A stretch of DNA of 50,492 nucleotides from Cyanobium sp. ATX 6F1 (GTDB taxonomy: Bacteria > Cyanobacteriota > Cyanobacteriia > PCC-6307 > Cyanobiaceae), in NCBI RefSeq assembly GCF_024346315.1, contig NZ_JAGQCS010000014.1, positions 1 through 50,492 of the forward strand, given 5' to 3'. Below, one piece after another: positions 40,573 to 47,906 of this stretch. The notes under the pieces are model-generated. The model had not been told where the DNA came from. It ran no database searches and saw only the letters and a program-made list of their open reading frames with translations. Each line of letters opens with the position of its first letter. The first letter of the stretch is position 1. The translations under genes and the position numbers were made by a program.

Positions 40573-41442
40573 ATGGCCTTGACGGTGGGGATCGATGGGA
40601 TGGGTGGGCTGGCGGACATGGCGGACATGGTTTTTTCGATGGGAGTTCAGGGGTTCACACCGCTGATCGACGGGCTGATCGTGTTCGGGTTGATCCTGGC
40701 CCGCTACTTCCTGGTGGCCGGCGGTTCCTACCTGCTGCTCTACCGCCCCGGCGCCACCCCGCAAGCGATCCCCCAGGCGCCACCACAACGACCCTCGGCG
40801 GTCTCGATCCGCCGCGACATCGTCCTCTCGGTGCTCTCGGCCGGGGTGTTCGCCCTGGCCACCCTGGTCCTGCTGGCGGCCCATCGCCACGGGCTGACCC
40901 GCCTCTACACGGAGGTGCCGGAGCCCCTGGGCGGCCTGGCCTACGGCCTGGCGAGCTACCTCCTGGTGCTGCTGTTGCAGGACGCCTGGTTCTATCTGAC
41001 CCACCGGCTCGTCCACCTGAGCGCGCTCTACCCCTGGATGCACCGGGGTCACCACCGCTCCCGCTGCCCCAACCCCTGGACCTCCTTCGCCTTCGATCCC
41101 CCCGAAGCGGCGGTGCAGGCCCTCTTCCTGCTCGCGGTGGTGGCCCTGATCCCGCTGCACCCGATCACCCTGATCGCCGTGCTCACCACCATGACCGTCT
41201 GGGCTGTGGTCAACCACCTGGGCCTGGACCGGCTGCCCACGGCCTTTCCGCACCACTGGCTGGGCCGCTGGTTGATCGGGCCCAGCCACCATGCCCTGCA
41301 CCACAGGCGCCCGGCGGTGCACTTCGGCCTCTACTTCACCCACCTCGATCGCCTGTTCGGCAGCGAGGATCCCGCCTACGTCAGCTCCCTGGGCACCGCT
41401 GCGCTGGGCGAGCCCGCCCTCAGCGACCCACGAGCAACGTGA
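40573..41442 (+). CDS. Fatty acid hydroxylase / sterol desaturase superfamily protein
   Basis: 289 aa, four or more membrane helices and the diiron histidine boxes HRLVH, HRGHH and HHALHHRR in the expected order and spacing (about residues 139-245). Acts on a lipid or terpenoid in the membrane; substrate unknown. The first 20 Gly/Met-rich residues are repetitive (MADMADMVFSMG), so the start may lie further in. The last 23 bases overlap the convergent small membrane-protein gene. Confidence 0.9.
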   Translation: MALTVGIDGMGGLADMADMVFSMGVQGFTPLIDGLIVFGLILARYFLVAGGSYLLLYRPGATPQAIPQAPPQRPSAVSIRRDIVLSVLSAGVFALATLVLLAAHRHGLTRLYTEVPEPLGGLAYGLASYLLVLLLQDAWFYLTHRLVHLSALYPWMHRGHHRSRCPNPWTSFAFDPPEAAVQALFLLAVVALIPLHPITLIAVLTTMTVWAVVNHLGLDRLPTAFPHHWLGRWLIGPSHHALHHRRPAVHFGLYFTHLDRLFGSEDPAYVSSLGTAALGEPALSDPRAT

Positions 41443-41743
41443 TCAGCCCCGAGAGCAGCCCGAGCCCGTGGAGGGCCAGGGGCACGGGCTCGCTGGGCGG
41501 GTAGGACGCCACCAGGCGCCGGCTGCCCAGGTGCTCCTGGGCGAAGTAGAGGGCACAGACCAACGCCCCCGCCACAGCCAGCAGTTGCCAGCCATGTTCG
41601 AAGCTGGCGGCCGCGAAACCCGGCCCGCGCCAGATCAGATGCTGGGCCAGGTGAAACACGCGCAAGGGCAGATCGGCGCTGAGCACGAACACCACGAACA
41701 GGGCCAGGAACTGGCGCAGGCGACGAGCGAACTCCGATCCCAT
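41420..41743 (-). CDS. Hypothetical membrane protein, 107 aa
   Basis: Three hydrophobic helices: FLALFVVFVLSADLPLRVFH, FEHGWQLLAVAGALVCALYF and LALHGLGLLSGLITLLV. Not recognised. ATG at 41743; its C terminus overlaps the hydroxylase gene, tail to tail, by 23 bases. Confidence 0.65.
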   Translation of the reverse strand: MGSEFARRLRQFLALFVVFVLSADLPLRVFHLAQHLIWRGPGFAAASFEHGWQLLAVAGALVCALYFAQEHLGSRRLVASYPPSEPVPLALHGLGLLSGLITLLVGR

Positions 41744-41865
41744 CGATCCCCCCAGCTGAACCCACCCTGGTCAGCCCGGTCACCAATGGCACAGGCCATC
41801 GTCACATCGGTGGGGGCTCCGGGGCGGCAACAGCCAACAATGGGTTCAACTCCTCACCCACGCCC

Positions 41866-42102
41866 ATGCCCCCCCGTTCCAGCCTCGCCCTGTTCCTGGC
41901 CACCGCCGGCCTGGTGGCGGGGGTCAGCGCCTGCGGCAAGACCCCCGAACCGACCATGGCCCCGGAGAACGCCAAACCCGAAGCGACTGCCCCCGATCAG
42001 TCGGCCCCCACGGCCAAGCCCCACGCCGCCAAAACCCCTGGCGCCAAGGCTCACGACGAGGGGAAGGAAGGCGGCGAGGGCGGCGAAGGGGGCGAAGGCT
42101 GA
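41866..42102 (+). CDS. Small lipoprotein, 78 aa
   Basis: Signal peptide with a lipobox VSAC (cleavage before Cys23), a Pro/Ala/Lys-rich mature part and a C-terminal GGEGGEGGEG tail. Such proteins are typically tethered to the membrane; function unknown. Its stop is followed directly by the stop of the MFS gene on the other strand. Confidence 0.7.
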   Translation: MPPRSSLALFLATAGLVAGVSACGKTPEPTMAPENAKPEATAPDQSAPTAKPHAAKTPGAKAHDEGKEGGEGGEGGEG

Positions 42103-43368
42103 TCAGGGCGAGGCCAAGGCGCCTCCGGCGCCTGGTCGGAACCGGGCCAGCAGCAGGGCGGCCGCCAGGGAGCAACTGGCGGATAAGCCGAAGGCCGCCG
42201 CTGGGCTGGCCGCCTGGTAGAGCCAGCCGAACAGGATCGACGCCGGCAGCAGCAGGGCCCCGGTGGTCAGGTTGAACCAGCCGAAGGCGCGGCCCCGCTG
42301 CTCCGGCGGGGCCAGATCCGCCACCAGCGCCTTCTCCACCCCTTCGGTGGCGGCCATGAACAGGCCATAGAACCCGAACAGGGCAAACAGGGCCATGCCC
42401 CCCAGCCTCAAGTTGCCGAGCAGCAGATAGAAGAGTGCGTAGGCGCCGTAGCCGCCCACCAGCAGTTGCCAGCGGCCCACCCGATCCGACCAGCCCGCCA
42501 GCGGGGCCGAAAACAGCATCGCCACCGCTGACACCGCCGCCCAGAGCAGCGGCACCTGGGCGGGGGGCACCCCCAGCTCCTGGGCCCGCAGCAGCAGGAA
42601 CAGGTTGGAGGAGTTGCCCAGGGTGAACAGGGCCACCACCGCCAGGTAGCGGCGCAGCTCAGGCGGCAGGGATCCCACCCGCCAGTCGAAGCGAGCGGCG
42701 GGAGCCGCCGCCGGCGCGGTTCGGGGAGCAGGCCCCGGGCGTTCCCGCAGGCTCAGGGCCAGGGCCACGCACAGGGCCCCGGGCAGGGCGGCCCCGAGGA
42801 TGATCTGGCGCAGGGGCACCTGCTGGGCCAGCAACAGTGCCGCCACCAGCGGACCGATGACGGCGCCGGCGTTGTCCATGGCGCGGTGCACCCCGAAGGC
42901 CAGCCCGCGCTGGTCGGCTCCGACGCAGCCCGCCAGCAGGGCGTCACGGGGGGAGGTGCGCAGGCCCTTGCCGACCCGATCGAGGAAGCGCAGCAGCAGC
43001 AACGCCGGCCAGGAGGCCACCAGGGCGATCAGGGGGCGGGCCAGGGCCGCCAGCCCGTAGCCGCCCACGATCCAGGGCTTGGTCCTGCGGGTGCGATCGA
43101 CCACCACGCCGGAGACGAGCTTGAGCAGGCTGGCGGTGGCCTCCGCCACACCCTCGATCAGCCCCAGGGCCCGGGGCCCCGCCATCAGCACGGAGCTGAG
43201 ATAGAGGGGCAGCAGCGGGTAGATCAGCTCGCTGGCGCCATCGTTGACCAGGCTGATCAGGCCGATCAGCCACACCTCGCGGGGCAGCACCGCCAGTGGT
43301 TGGCGCATCCGGGGCGAGCGACGGGACAAGCGACGCTGGCGAGCCTGGCATGACTCCCCAGCCGGCAT
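42103..43368 (-). CDS. Major facilitator superfamily transporter
   Basis: Up to 421 aa with 12 predicted helices. The MFS motif DRTRRTKPWIVGGYG follows helix 2, DRVGKGLRTSPRDALLA lies after helix 4 and GWSDRVGRWQLLVGG is the second-half repeat. This resembles the arabinose-efflux-like branch whose substrates are mostly unknown. ATG at 43368 or, more conservatively, 43308 (RQPLAVLPREV), since the intervening 20 residues are Arg/Gln-rich. Confidence 0.88.
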   Translation of the reverse strand: MPAGESCQARQRRLSRRSPRMRQPLAVLPREVWLIGLISLVNDGASELIYPLLPLYLSSVLMAGPRALGLIEGVAEATASLLKLVSGVVVDRTRRTKPWIVGGYGLAALARPLIALVASWPALLLLRFLDRVGKGLRTSPRDALLAGCVGADQRGLAFGVHRAMDNAGAVIGPLVAALLLAQQVPLRQIILGAALPGALCVALALSLRERPGPAPRTAPAAAPAARFDWRVGSLPPELRRYLAVVALFTLGNSSNLFLLLRAQELGVPPAQVPLLWAAVSAVAMLFSAPLAGWSDRVGRWQLLVGGYGAYALFYLLLGNLRLGGMALFALFGFYGLFMAATEGVEKALVADLAPPEQRGRAFGWFNLTTGALLLPASILFGWLYQAASPAAAFGLSASCSLAAALLLARFRPGAGGALASP

Positions 43369-43472
43369 GTCCGTCGGTGCTCACCAAGGCAGCGGCGGCC
43401 CGAGGCCAGGGCGACAATCGCCGCAACCGCCGCTCCGCCGTGACGATCGCCCCGACACCCGCCACGGGGCCC

Positions 43473-44174
43473 ATGGAGTCGCCCGCAGGTCAGTCGGCTG
43501 CAGGTCAGTGGGCCACAGGTCAGTCACCCATCGACCAGCCGTCGCTCGAGCCGCAGACCGGCGAGAACCCCTTCTCACCGGATCAGGTTCTTGACGGGCT
43601 GCGGGCGGGTCATCAACGCTTCCTCGATGGTCATTCGCTCCATCCCCACAGCGACCGGCGCCGGATGCTGGAGCTCGAGGAGGCCCAGCACCCGATGGCG
43701 GCGGTGCTGGGCTGCGCCGATTCGCGCGTGCCGGTGGAGCTGCTGTTTGACACCGGCTTCGGCGATCTGTTCGTGGTGCGCAACGCCGGCACCATGTCGT
43801 TCACGGCGGCGATCGCCTCGCTGGAGTTCGCCGTGGGCCACCTGGGGGTGCCCGTGATCGTGGTGCTGGGCCACGACCGCTGCGGGGCGGTGCAGGCGGC
43901 CCTCAACCCGAAGCTCACCCTCACCCCGAACCTGGCCCAGGTGGTGGGGCAACTGCGCATGGAGCTCAACAGCCTGGGGGTGAGCGACGACCTGGAGCAG
44001 GCCTGCCGCCACCACACGCTCAACTCCGCCCGCAACCTGGTGGATTCGAGCGTGCTGCTCACCGACCGCATGCGCGAAGGCAAATTGCAGGTGGAGGCCG
44101 CCTACTACAACCTGCACACCACCTCGATCGACTGGATGGGCACGGTGATGCCGGTGCGGTTCACGACGATCTGA
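43473..44174 (+). CDS. Beta-carbonic anhydrase
   Basis: Zn enzyme interconverting CO2 and bicarbonate, here probably cytoplasmic. 233 aa from ATG 43473. Zn ligands Cys81, His134 and Cys137 and catalytic-dyad Asp83 sit in GCADSRVP and GHDRCGA. The N-terminal 25 residues come from three 15-base repeats (CAGGTCAGT). ATG at 43350 would add 41 Arg/Pro-rich residues overlapping the divergent MFS start, so it is less likely. Confidence 0.93.
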   Translation: MESPAGQSAAGQWATGQSPIDQPSLEPQTGENPFSPDQVLDGLRAGHQRFLDGHSLHPHSDRRRMLELEEAQHPMAAVLGCADSRVPVELLFDTGFGDLFVVRNAGTMSFTAAIASLEFAVGHLGVPVIVVLGHDRCGAVQAALNPKLTLTPNLAQVVGQLRMELNSLGVSDDLEQACRHHTLNSARNLVDSSVLLTDRMREGKLQVEAAYYNLHTTSIDWMGTVMPVRFTTI

Positions 44175-44352
44175 GCCGAGAGCCTGGCCCTGACCCTGGA
44201 GCGTCAGCGGTGCGAACGGCGCCTGTTTCGTCGCGCTGGAAGCAGGACCGGCAGGGTTCCAATGGCCCCATCCCTCACCCGAACTCTGATCACGTTTCAA
44301 GGTCACCTCCTCTGGGCGTGATTACGGTTCTAATAGGCACCGTTCAAGCGCC

Positions 44353-44598
44353 ATGCACTTCTGGGCACCCGAGATCGACCCCGCCCATCCGATGGATTGC
44401 ACGCAGGCGGAGCGCTATGCCGTACAACGGCTGGATACGGGCGTGTATCTCACCGTCGGCGGAGACGATCAACACCTCACCGAGGTCACCTCGAGCAAGG
44501 ACGCCTATCTGTTTCACACCCATGAGGCCGCCCTGCGGGCGGCGCTTGAACTGAACGAAGTGGGACAGGGCCCCCTGGATGTGGTGAAGATCGAGTGA
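44353..44598 (+). CDS. Hypothetical protein, 81 aa
   Basis: Not recognised. A compact acidic protein: HFWAPEIDPAHPMDCTQAER, YLTVGGDDQHLTEVTSSKDA and LRAALELNEVGQGPLDVVKI. Preceded by an AT-richer stretch (TTACGGTTCTAATAGG) that suits a promoter. 37 bases upstream of the J-domain gene. Confidence 0.7.
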   Translation: MHFWAPEIDPAHPMDCTQAERYAVQRLDTGVYLTVGGDDQHLTEVTSSKDAYLFHTHEAALRAALELNEVGQGPLDVVKIE

Positions 44599-44635
44599 CC
44601 TCGCCTGAGCCACCCCAGTGGTTCAGCCGCGGCCC

Positions 44636-45049
44636 ATGGAGGATGCTGGTCCCACGACGATGCAACACCCCATGAGTCCGGCCCTCGTTCGGCAGAAACC
44701 GAAACCGGCAGCCCAGCAGGCCAGCGGCTCCAACGCGGCCAGCACCAGAGGCTTCGGCGGCAAGGCCGCCGCGACACCGAAAGTGGCGGGCGGCAAGGGG
44801 CGGAAGCGCAAGGGAACGGGCCTGACGGCGGCCGATCGCTCGCCCCTGGGCAAGAGTCCGGATCTGGAGGCGATCGAAGCGCGGCACCTGCTGGGCCTGG
44901 CCCTGGCGGGGCGCCTCAGCAGCGACGTGGTCACCCAGGCCTGGAAACGGGCGGCCGGCGAGCACCATCCCGACCGCGGCGGCCAGCACCACACGATGAC
45001 CGCGATCAACGGCGCCCGCGACCTGCTGCTGGGCCGGCGGCTGGACTGA
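44636..45049 (+). CDS. J-domain-like (DnaJ-type) protein
   Basis: About 137 aa. The C-terminal approximately 60 residues form a J domain: ALAGRLSSDVVTQAWKRAAG, the invariant HPD in HHPDRGGQ, and TAINGARDLLL. The N-terminal half is basic and low-complexity (GGKGRKRKGT). It should stimulate an Hsp70 ATPase. Start uncertain among ATG 44636, 44660 and GTG 44618. Followed by an intrinsic terminator. Confidence 0.8.
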   Translation: MEDAGPTTMQHPMSPALVRQKPKPAAQQASGSNAASTRGFGGKAAATPKVAGGKGRKRKGTGLTAADRSPLGKSPDLEAIEARHLLGLALAGRLSSDVVTQAWKRAAGEHHPDRGGQHHTMTAINGARDLLLGRRLD

Positions 45050-45083
45050 GTCCTTCGCTCAGACACCCCAGCCGTCCCACAAC

Positions 45084-45112
45084 AAAGCCCGGTGAGCGGG
45101 TCACCGGGCTTT
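45084..45112. terminator. Bidirectional intrinsic terminator AAAGCCCGGTGA / TCACCGGGCTTT
   Basis: Twelve-base-pair perfect stem (45084-45095 with 45101-45112), five-base loop. A and T runs at both ends let it work for the J-domain gene (+) and for the transcript from the left-moving element copy B (-). Confidence 0.85.
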
Positions 45113-45356
45113 GCCCATTTGGAGGCCCATCGGGGCCAGAGGCTTGAGAGTTGTGCAACGGATCGATGGATCGATCCTCAGGTTGGGCGTAGGGGGCGGA
45201 GTGGCTGGCGCAGGCCCCTGGGGCCATGACGTTCAAGCGGTGGTCGTCCGTTGGACCCGGGGCACCTGGAGCGGTGCGGTGGGTGGCCATTGAGCACAGG
45301 GCTCGGCCGGATGACCCAAGATCCCAATGAGACTGTTGGAGCAGGGGTCCGAAACG

Positions 45357-45398
45357 TCAGCGCGCTCCTGACATCTGGTTAGGCGGCGTGTCGTCCAT
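45357..45398 (-). CDS. Candidate 13-residue peptide MDDTPPNQMSGAR (copy B)
   Basis: ATG at 45398, TGA at 45357, with GGAG nine bases upstream as Shine-Dalgarno. It aligns gaplessly with the copy A peptide. Shared residues are M-D-T-P-P and G-A-R, and the stop lies in the conserved CGTCAGCGCGCTCCTG block. Function unknown. Confidence 0.45.
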   Translation of the reverse strand: MDDTPPNQMSGAR

Positions 45399-45525
45399 GG
45401 AGGTCTCCGAATCACGACTCCGCAGGCTCAGGTGCTGCGGTTGAGATCACCATCGGACGGACGCCACCAGCAGGCAATGGGTCGACTTACCCATTTGCCT
45501 GCGACCGATCGCAGCACGCTGGTCT

Positions 45526-46350
45526 TCAGCTGGAAGCCGAGGTGTAGAAGCGCAGGGCAAAGCCCCAGAACCAGCGGCTGAAGGCCAGCGCCGCCGCCGC
45601 CACGACCAACGAGGCCAGCAGCCAGCGGGCGCTGCCCGTGCCCAGGATCGCCTCGGCGGGCACGGTGGTGAGGAAGGCCACCGGCAGCACCACGGTGAAG
45701 AAGGTGCGCAGGGCCGCCGGATAGGCGCTGATCGGGTAGCGGCCGGCCACCAGAGCCGAACGCAGCACCTCGGTGGCGTTCCAGACCTTCACGAACCAGA
45801 TGCTGGTGGCCGCCAGCACGAACCAGAGCGCATACAGGATCAAGGTGCTGGAGAGCAGCAGCAGGGACACACTCAGCAGCGTGAGCGGATCGGCTCGGGC
45901 GCCGGAGCGCGCCGCGGCCACCACGATCAACGTCAGTCCCAGCACCACCCCCGGCAGTCCCCAGGGCGACACCGTGCGCGCCGAGAGCCAGAACTGGCTG
46001 TCGATCGGTTTGAGCAGCACGAAATCCAGCGTGCCGGTGCGCACGTGGGTGACGATCGTGCTCAGGTTCGGCTGCAGCAGGGTGCTGGTGATCCCATCAA
46101 GCAGGGTGTAGATCCCCAGCACCACCAGCGCCTGCTCCCAGCTCCAGCCCCCCAGGCTGCGGCCATTGGCGAAGAACAGCGAGAGCAGAAAGACACTGCC
46201 CGCCAGGTTGCCGCCCACCGAAAGCAGCTCAATCAGGAAATTCGCCTGATATTCCAGCTCCGCCGTGAGCGAGGTGGCCCAGAAGCGCCGCAGGGTGCGC
46301 CGATAGCGTCTGAACGTCGAGCGCAAGTTCGCCGTTGGTGCTGGCATCAT
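45526..46350 (-). CDS. ABC-2 type transporter permease (second permease)
   Basis: 274 aa, six hydrophobic helices. The N-terminal helix begins TSLTAELEYQANFLIELLSV, then VLLKPIDSQFWL and a helical C-terminal half. It matches the COG3694-like ABC-2 permeases paired with a COG4587-like partner and an ATPase. ATG at 46350 overlaps the preceding permease stop (TGA 46347-46349). The exported substrate is unknown. Confidence 0.88.
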   Translation of the reverse strand: MMPAPTANLRSTFRRYRRTLRRFWATSLTAELEYQANFLIELLSVGGNLAGSVFLLSLFFANGRSLGGWSWEQALVVLGIYTLLDGITSTLLQPNLSTIVTHVRTGTLDFVLLKPIDSQFWLSARTVSPWGLPGVVLGLTLIVVAAARSGARADPLTLLSVSLLLLSSTLILYALWFVLAATSIWFVKVWNATEVLRSALVAGRYPISAYPAALRTFFTVVLPVAFLTTVPAEAILGTGSARWLLASLVVAAAALAFSRWFWGFALRFYTSASS

Positions 46351-47156
46351 GCCCCCATCGCCGAGTAACGGCGCACGCCGGCGCGCCACAGCAGCAGCAC
46401 GAACGGAAACACCAGCAGCGTCCAGCCCAGCAGGGCCCCGAAGCCGAGGGCCAGATTCACCTCCCCACCGCTGAGCAGCTGGGCCGGAAAGCCGATCATC
46501 CAGGGGAACGGCGTGGCGTAGGCGAAGGCGCGCATGCCCTCGGGGAAGGTGTCCAGGGGCGCCACCAGGCCGGAGAGGAACAGGTAGGGGATCATCTGCA
46601 GGCGCTCCAGGGCGGCGGCCCGTTCACTCCAGAAGCAGAGCATCGTGATCAGGCTCTGGATCAAAAAGCGCAGCAGGAACACCATTAAGGTGGCCAGCAC
46701 CGCCAGCAGGAAAGTCGCAGGCGTTGGCAACCAGAAGGTGTGGGGCAGCACCAGGAACACCAGCGCCAGAATCACGACCACGAAGGGCAGCCGGGTGGCC
46801 TGCTCCGCCAGGTGTGCGGCCAGGTAGCGCCACAACGGCGGCAGCGGCTGCAGCAGGTAGGGGGAGAGGCGGCCCTGGAGGTTGTCCTCCTCAAAGGCAT
46901 GGATCACCCAGATGATCGTGAACTGACGCACCACGAAGGCCGCCAGGAAGTAGCGCGTCAGCTGCAGGGGGCTGAAGCCTGAATCAGCGGCGGCCCCCGA
47001 ACCGCTCCAGACCCCGAGCATGATCAGCGGCAACACACCGGAGAGCGCCCATAGGGCGATCTCGGCGCGGTACTCGAGCATCAAGGCGTATTGGCTACCC
47101 AACAGCACCCGGGCCAGACGGAGGGCATGGCGGGCGGCTCGAAGGGTGGCTCTCAC
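46347..47156 (-). CDS. ABC-2 type transporter permease (first permease)
   Basis: 269 aa with about six helices. The N terminus LLGSQYALMLEYRAEIALWA and the motif EEDNLQGRLSPYLLQPLPP (permease cytoplasmic helix-loop) are typical of COG4587. GTG start at 47156 overlaps the PIN toxin stop (GTGA), so its translation depends on the toxin-antitoxin module inserted upstream. Confidence 0.88.
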   Translation of the reverse strand: MRATLRAARHALRLARVLLGSQYALMLEYRAEIALWALSGVLPLIMLGVWSGSGAAADSGFSPLQLTRYFLAAFVVRQFTIIWVIHAFEEDNLQGRLSPYLLQPLPPLWRYLAAHLAEQATRLPFVVVILALVFLVLPHTFWLPTPATFLLAVLATLMVFLLRFLIQSLITMLCFWSERAAALERLQMIPYLFLSGLVAPLDTFPEGMRAFAYATPFPWMIGFPAQLLSGGEVNLALGFGALLGWTLLVFPFVLLLWRAGVRRYSAMGA

Positions 47157-47575
47157 GTAGCGGAGGGGGCTTGGGGACGTTGAACGGGAGGCGCAAGGCT
47201 GAGGTGCCGGGCCTGGCGCACGAAGCTCCGATCAAAGCTCAGCAGCACGGCACAGCTGCCGCTGCCCTGGTGGTGCAGGGCATCAGAGAAATCGAGTCCC
47301 TTGCGATGGAGCTCCAGGGCGCCCCGCACCAGCTCCTCCTGCTCGAAGCGCAGCTGTCGCACGCTGAGCAGTCCAGCGAAGGCGGCCAGCACGGCCTGTT
47401 TGTCGAGCTTGTAGGCCCCCCGCAACACCCACTCCAATTCCAGGGACACCGTGAGCGGCACGAAACAGGCCTCGGAGGCCTCGATCGCCGCCGCCGCGAG
47501 GGCGGCCTGGGCGGGGTCGTCGTTGGTGACCAGGCGCACCAGCAGGTTGGTGTCGAGGGCGACGGGACGTGCCAT
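47153..47575 (-). CDS. PIN-domain ribonuclease toxin inside the ABC operon
   Basis: 140 aa. PIN acids: ALDTNLLVRLVTN, VSLELEWVLRGAYKLD, GLDFSDALHHQGS and LLSFDRSFVRQA. Paralogue of the protein at 28308-28724 (LELEWVLRG-x-Y, GLDF-x-DALHH). Its ATG directly follows the antitoxin stop, and its own stop overlaps the permease start (GTGA). Confidence 0.9.
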   Translation of the reverse strand: MARPVALDTNLLVRLVTNDDPAQAALAAAAIEASEACFVPLTVSLELEWVLRGAYKLDKQAVLAAFAGLLSVRQLRFEQEELVRGALELHRKGLDFSDALHHQGSGSCAVLLSFDRSFVRQARHLSLAPPVQRPQAPSAT

Positions 47576-47857
47576 TCAGGGGCGAACGGCAAAGGCCGCC
47601 GGGTCCATGGCTTCGATCGGCAACGCGGGCCCCCGGTAGCCACTGCAGCCGATCACCTCCGTGGCCCGGTGGGTCCTGGGGGCGGATTCGACCTCCAGCC
47701 GCAACCCTTCCCCCTCCAGGGTCAGAGAGAGCCTGGAGCCGGGACCAAGCCCCAGCCGGCGGCGCAGAGCCGCGGGAATCACCAGCTGCCCCTTGGAGGA
47801 CAGGGTGACCAAGGCGCCCTCCCCGGTGTCGGAATCCTGTGGGGAGAGAACGGCCAC
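47576..47857 (-). CDS. AbrB/SpoVT-type antitoxin
   Basis: 93 aa from GTG 47857. AbrB fold in LSSKGQLVIPAALRRRLGLG (about residues 18-37) followed by LSLTLEGEGLRLEVES; the C-terminal tail should clamp the toxin. First gene of the module, in the gap behind the ABC ATPase. Structurally parallel to the antitoxin at 28721-28963. Confidence 0.9.
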   Translation of the reverse strand: MAVLSPQDSDTGEGALVTLSSKGQLVIPAALRRRLGLGPGSRLSLTLEGEGLRLEVESAPRTHRATEVIGCSGYRGPALPIEAMDPAAFAVRP

Positions 47858-47870
47858 GACGATGAACGTC

Positions 47871-47889
47871 TTACCTGAGTAAGCATAGC
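47871..47889 (-). promoter_or_regulatory. Promoter-operator GCTATGCTTACTCAGGTAA of the second AbrB/PIN module
   Basis: On the minus strand a -10-like TATGCT is directly followed by the palindrome TTAC-TCAG-GTAA. It lies 13 bases before the antitoxin start and nearly matches 28983-29000. It lets the module and the permeases behind it be transcribed independently of the ATPase promoter. Confidence 0.65.
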
Positions 47890-47906
47890 CATCGCTGGTC
47901 AGACGA

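Larger units (their letters stand above)
45084..45480 (-). repeat. Diverged intergenic element, copy B
   Basis: Counterpart of copy A at 29224-29490: hairpin (45084-45112), the GTTGGGCGTAGGGGGCGGAG block (45182-45201), the 36-base block 45335-45370, and the upstream ATGGTGA region near 45449. On the minus strand it starts about 45 bases after the ABC permease gene and ends in the terminator. It is longer than copy A mainly between the second and third blocks. The rest of 45050-45525 has no other gene. Confidence 0.7.
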
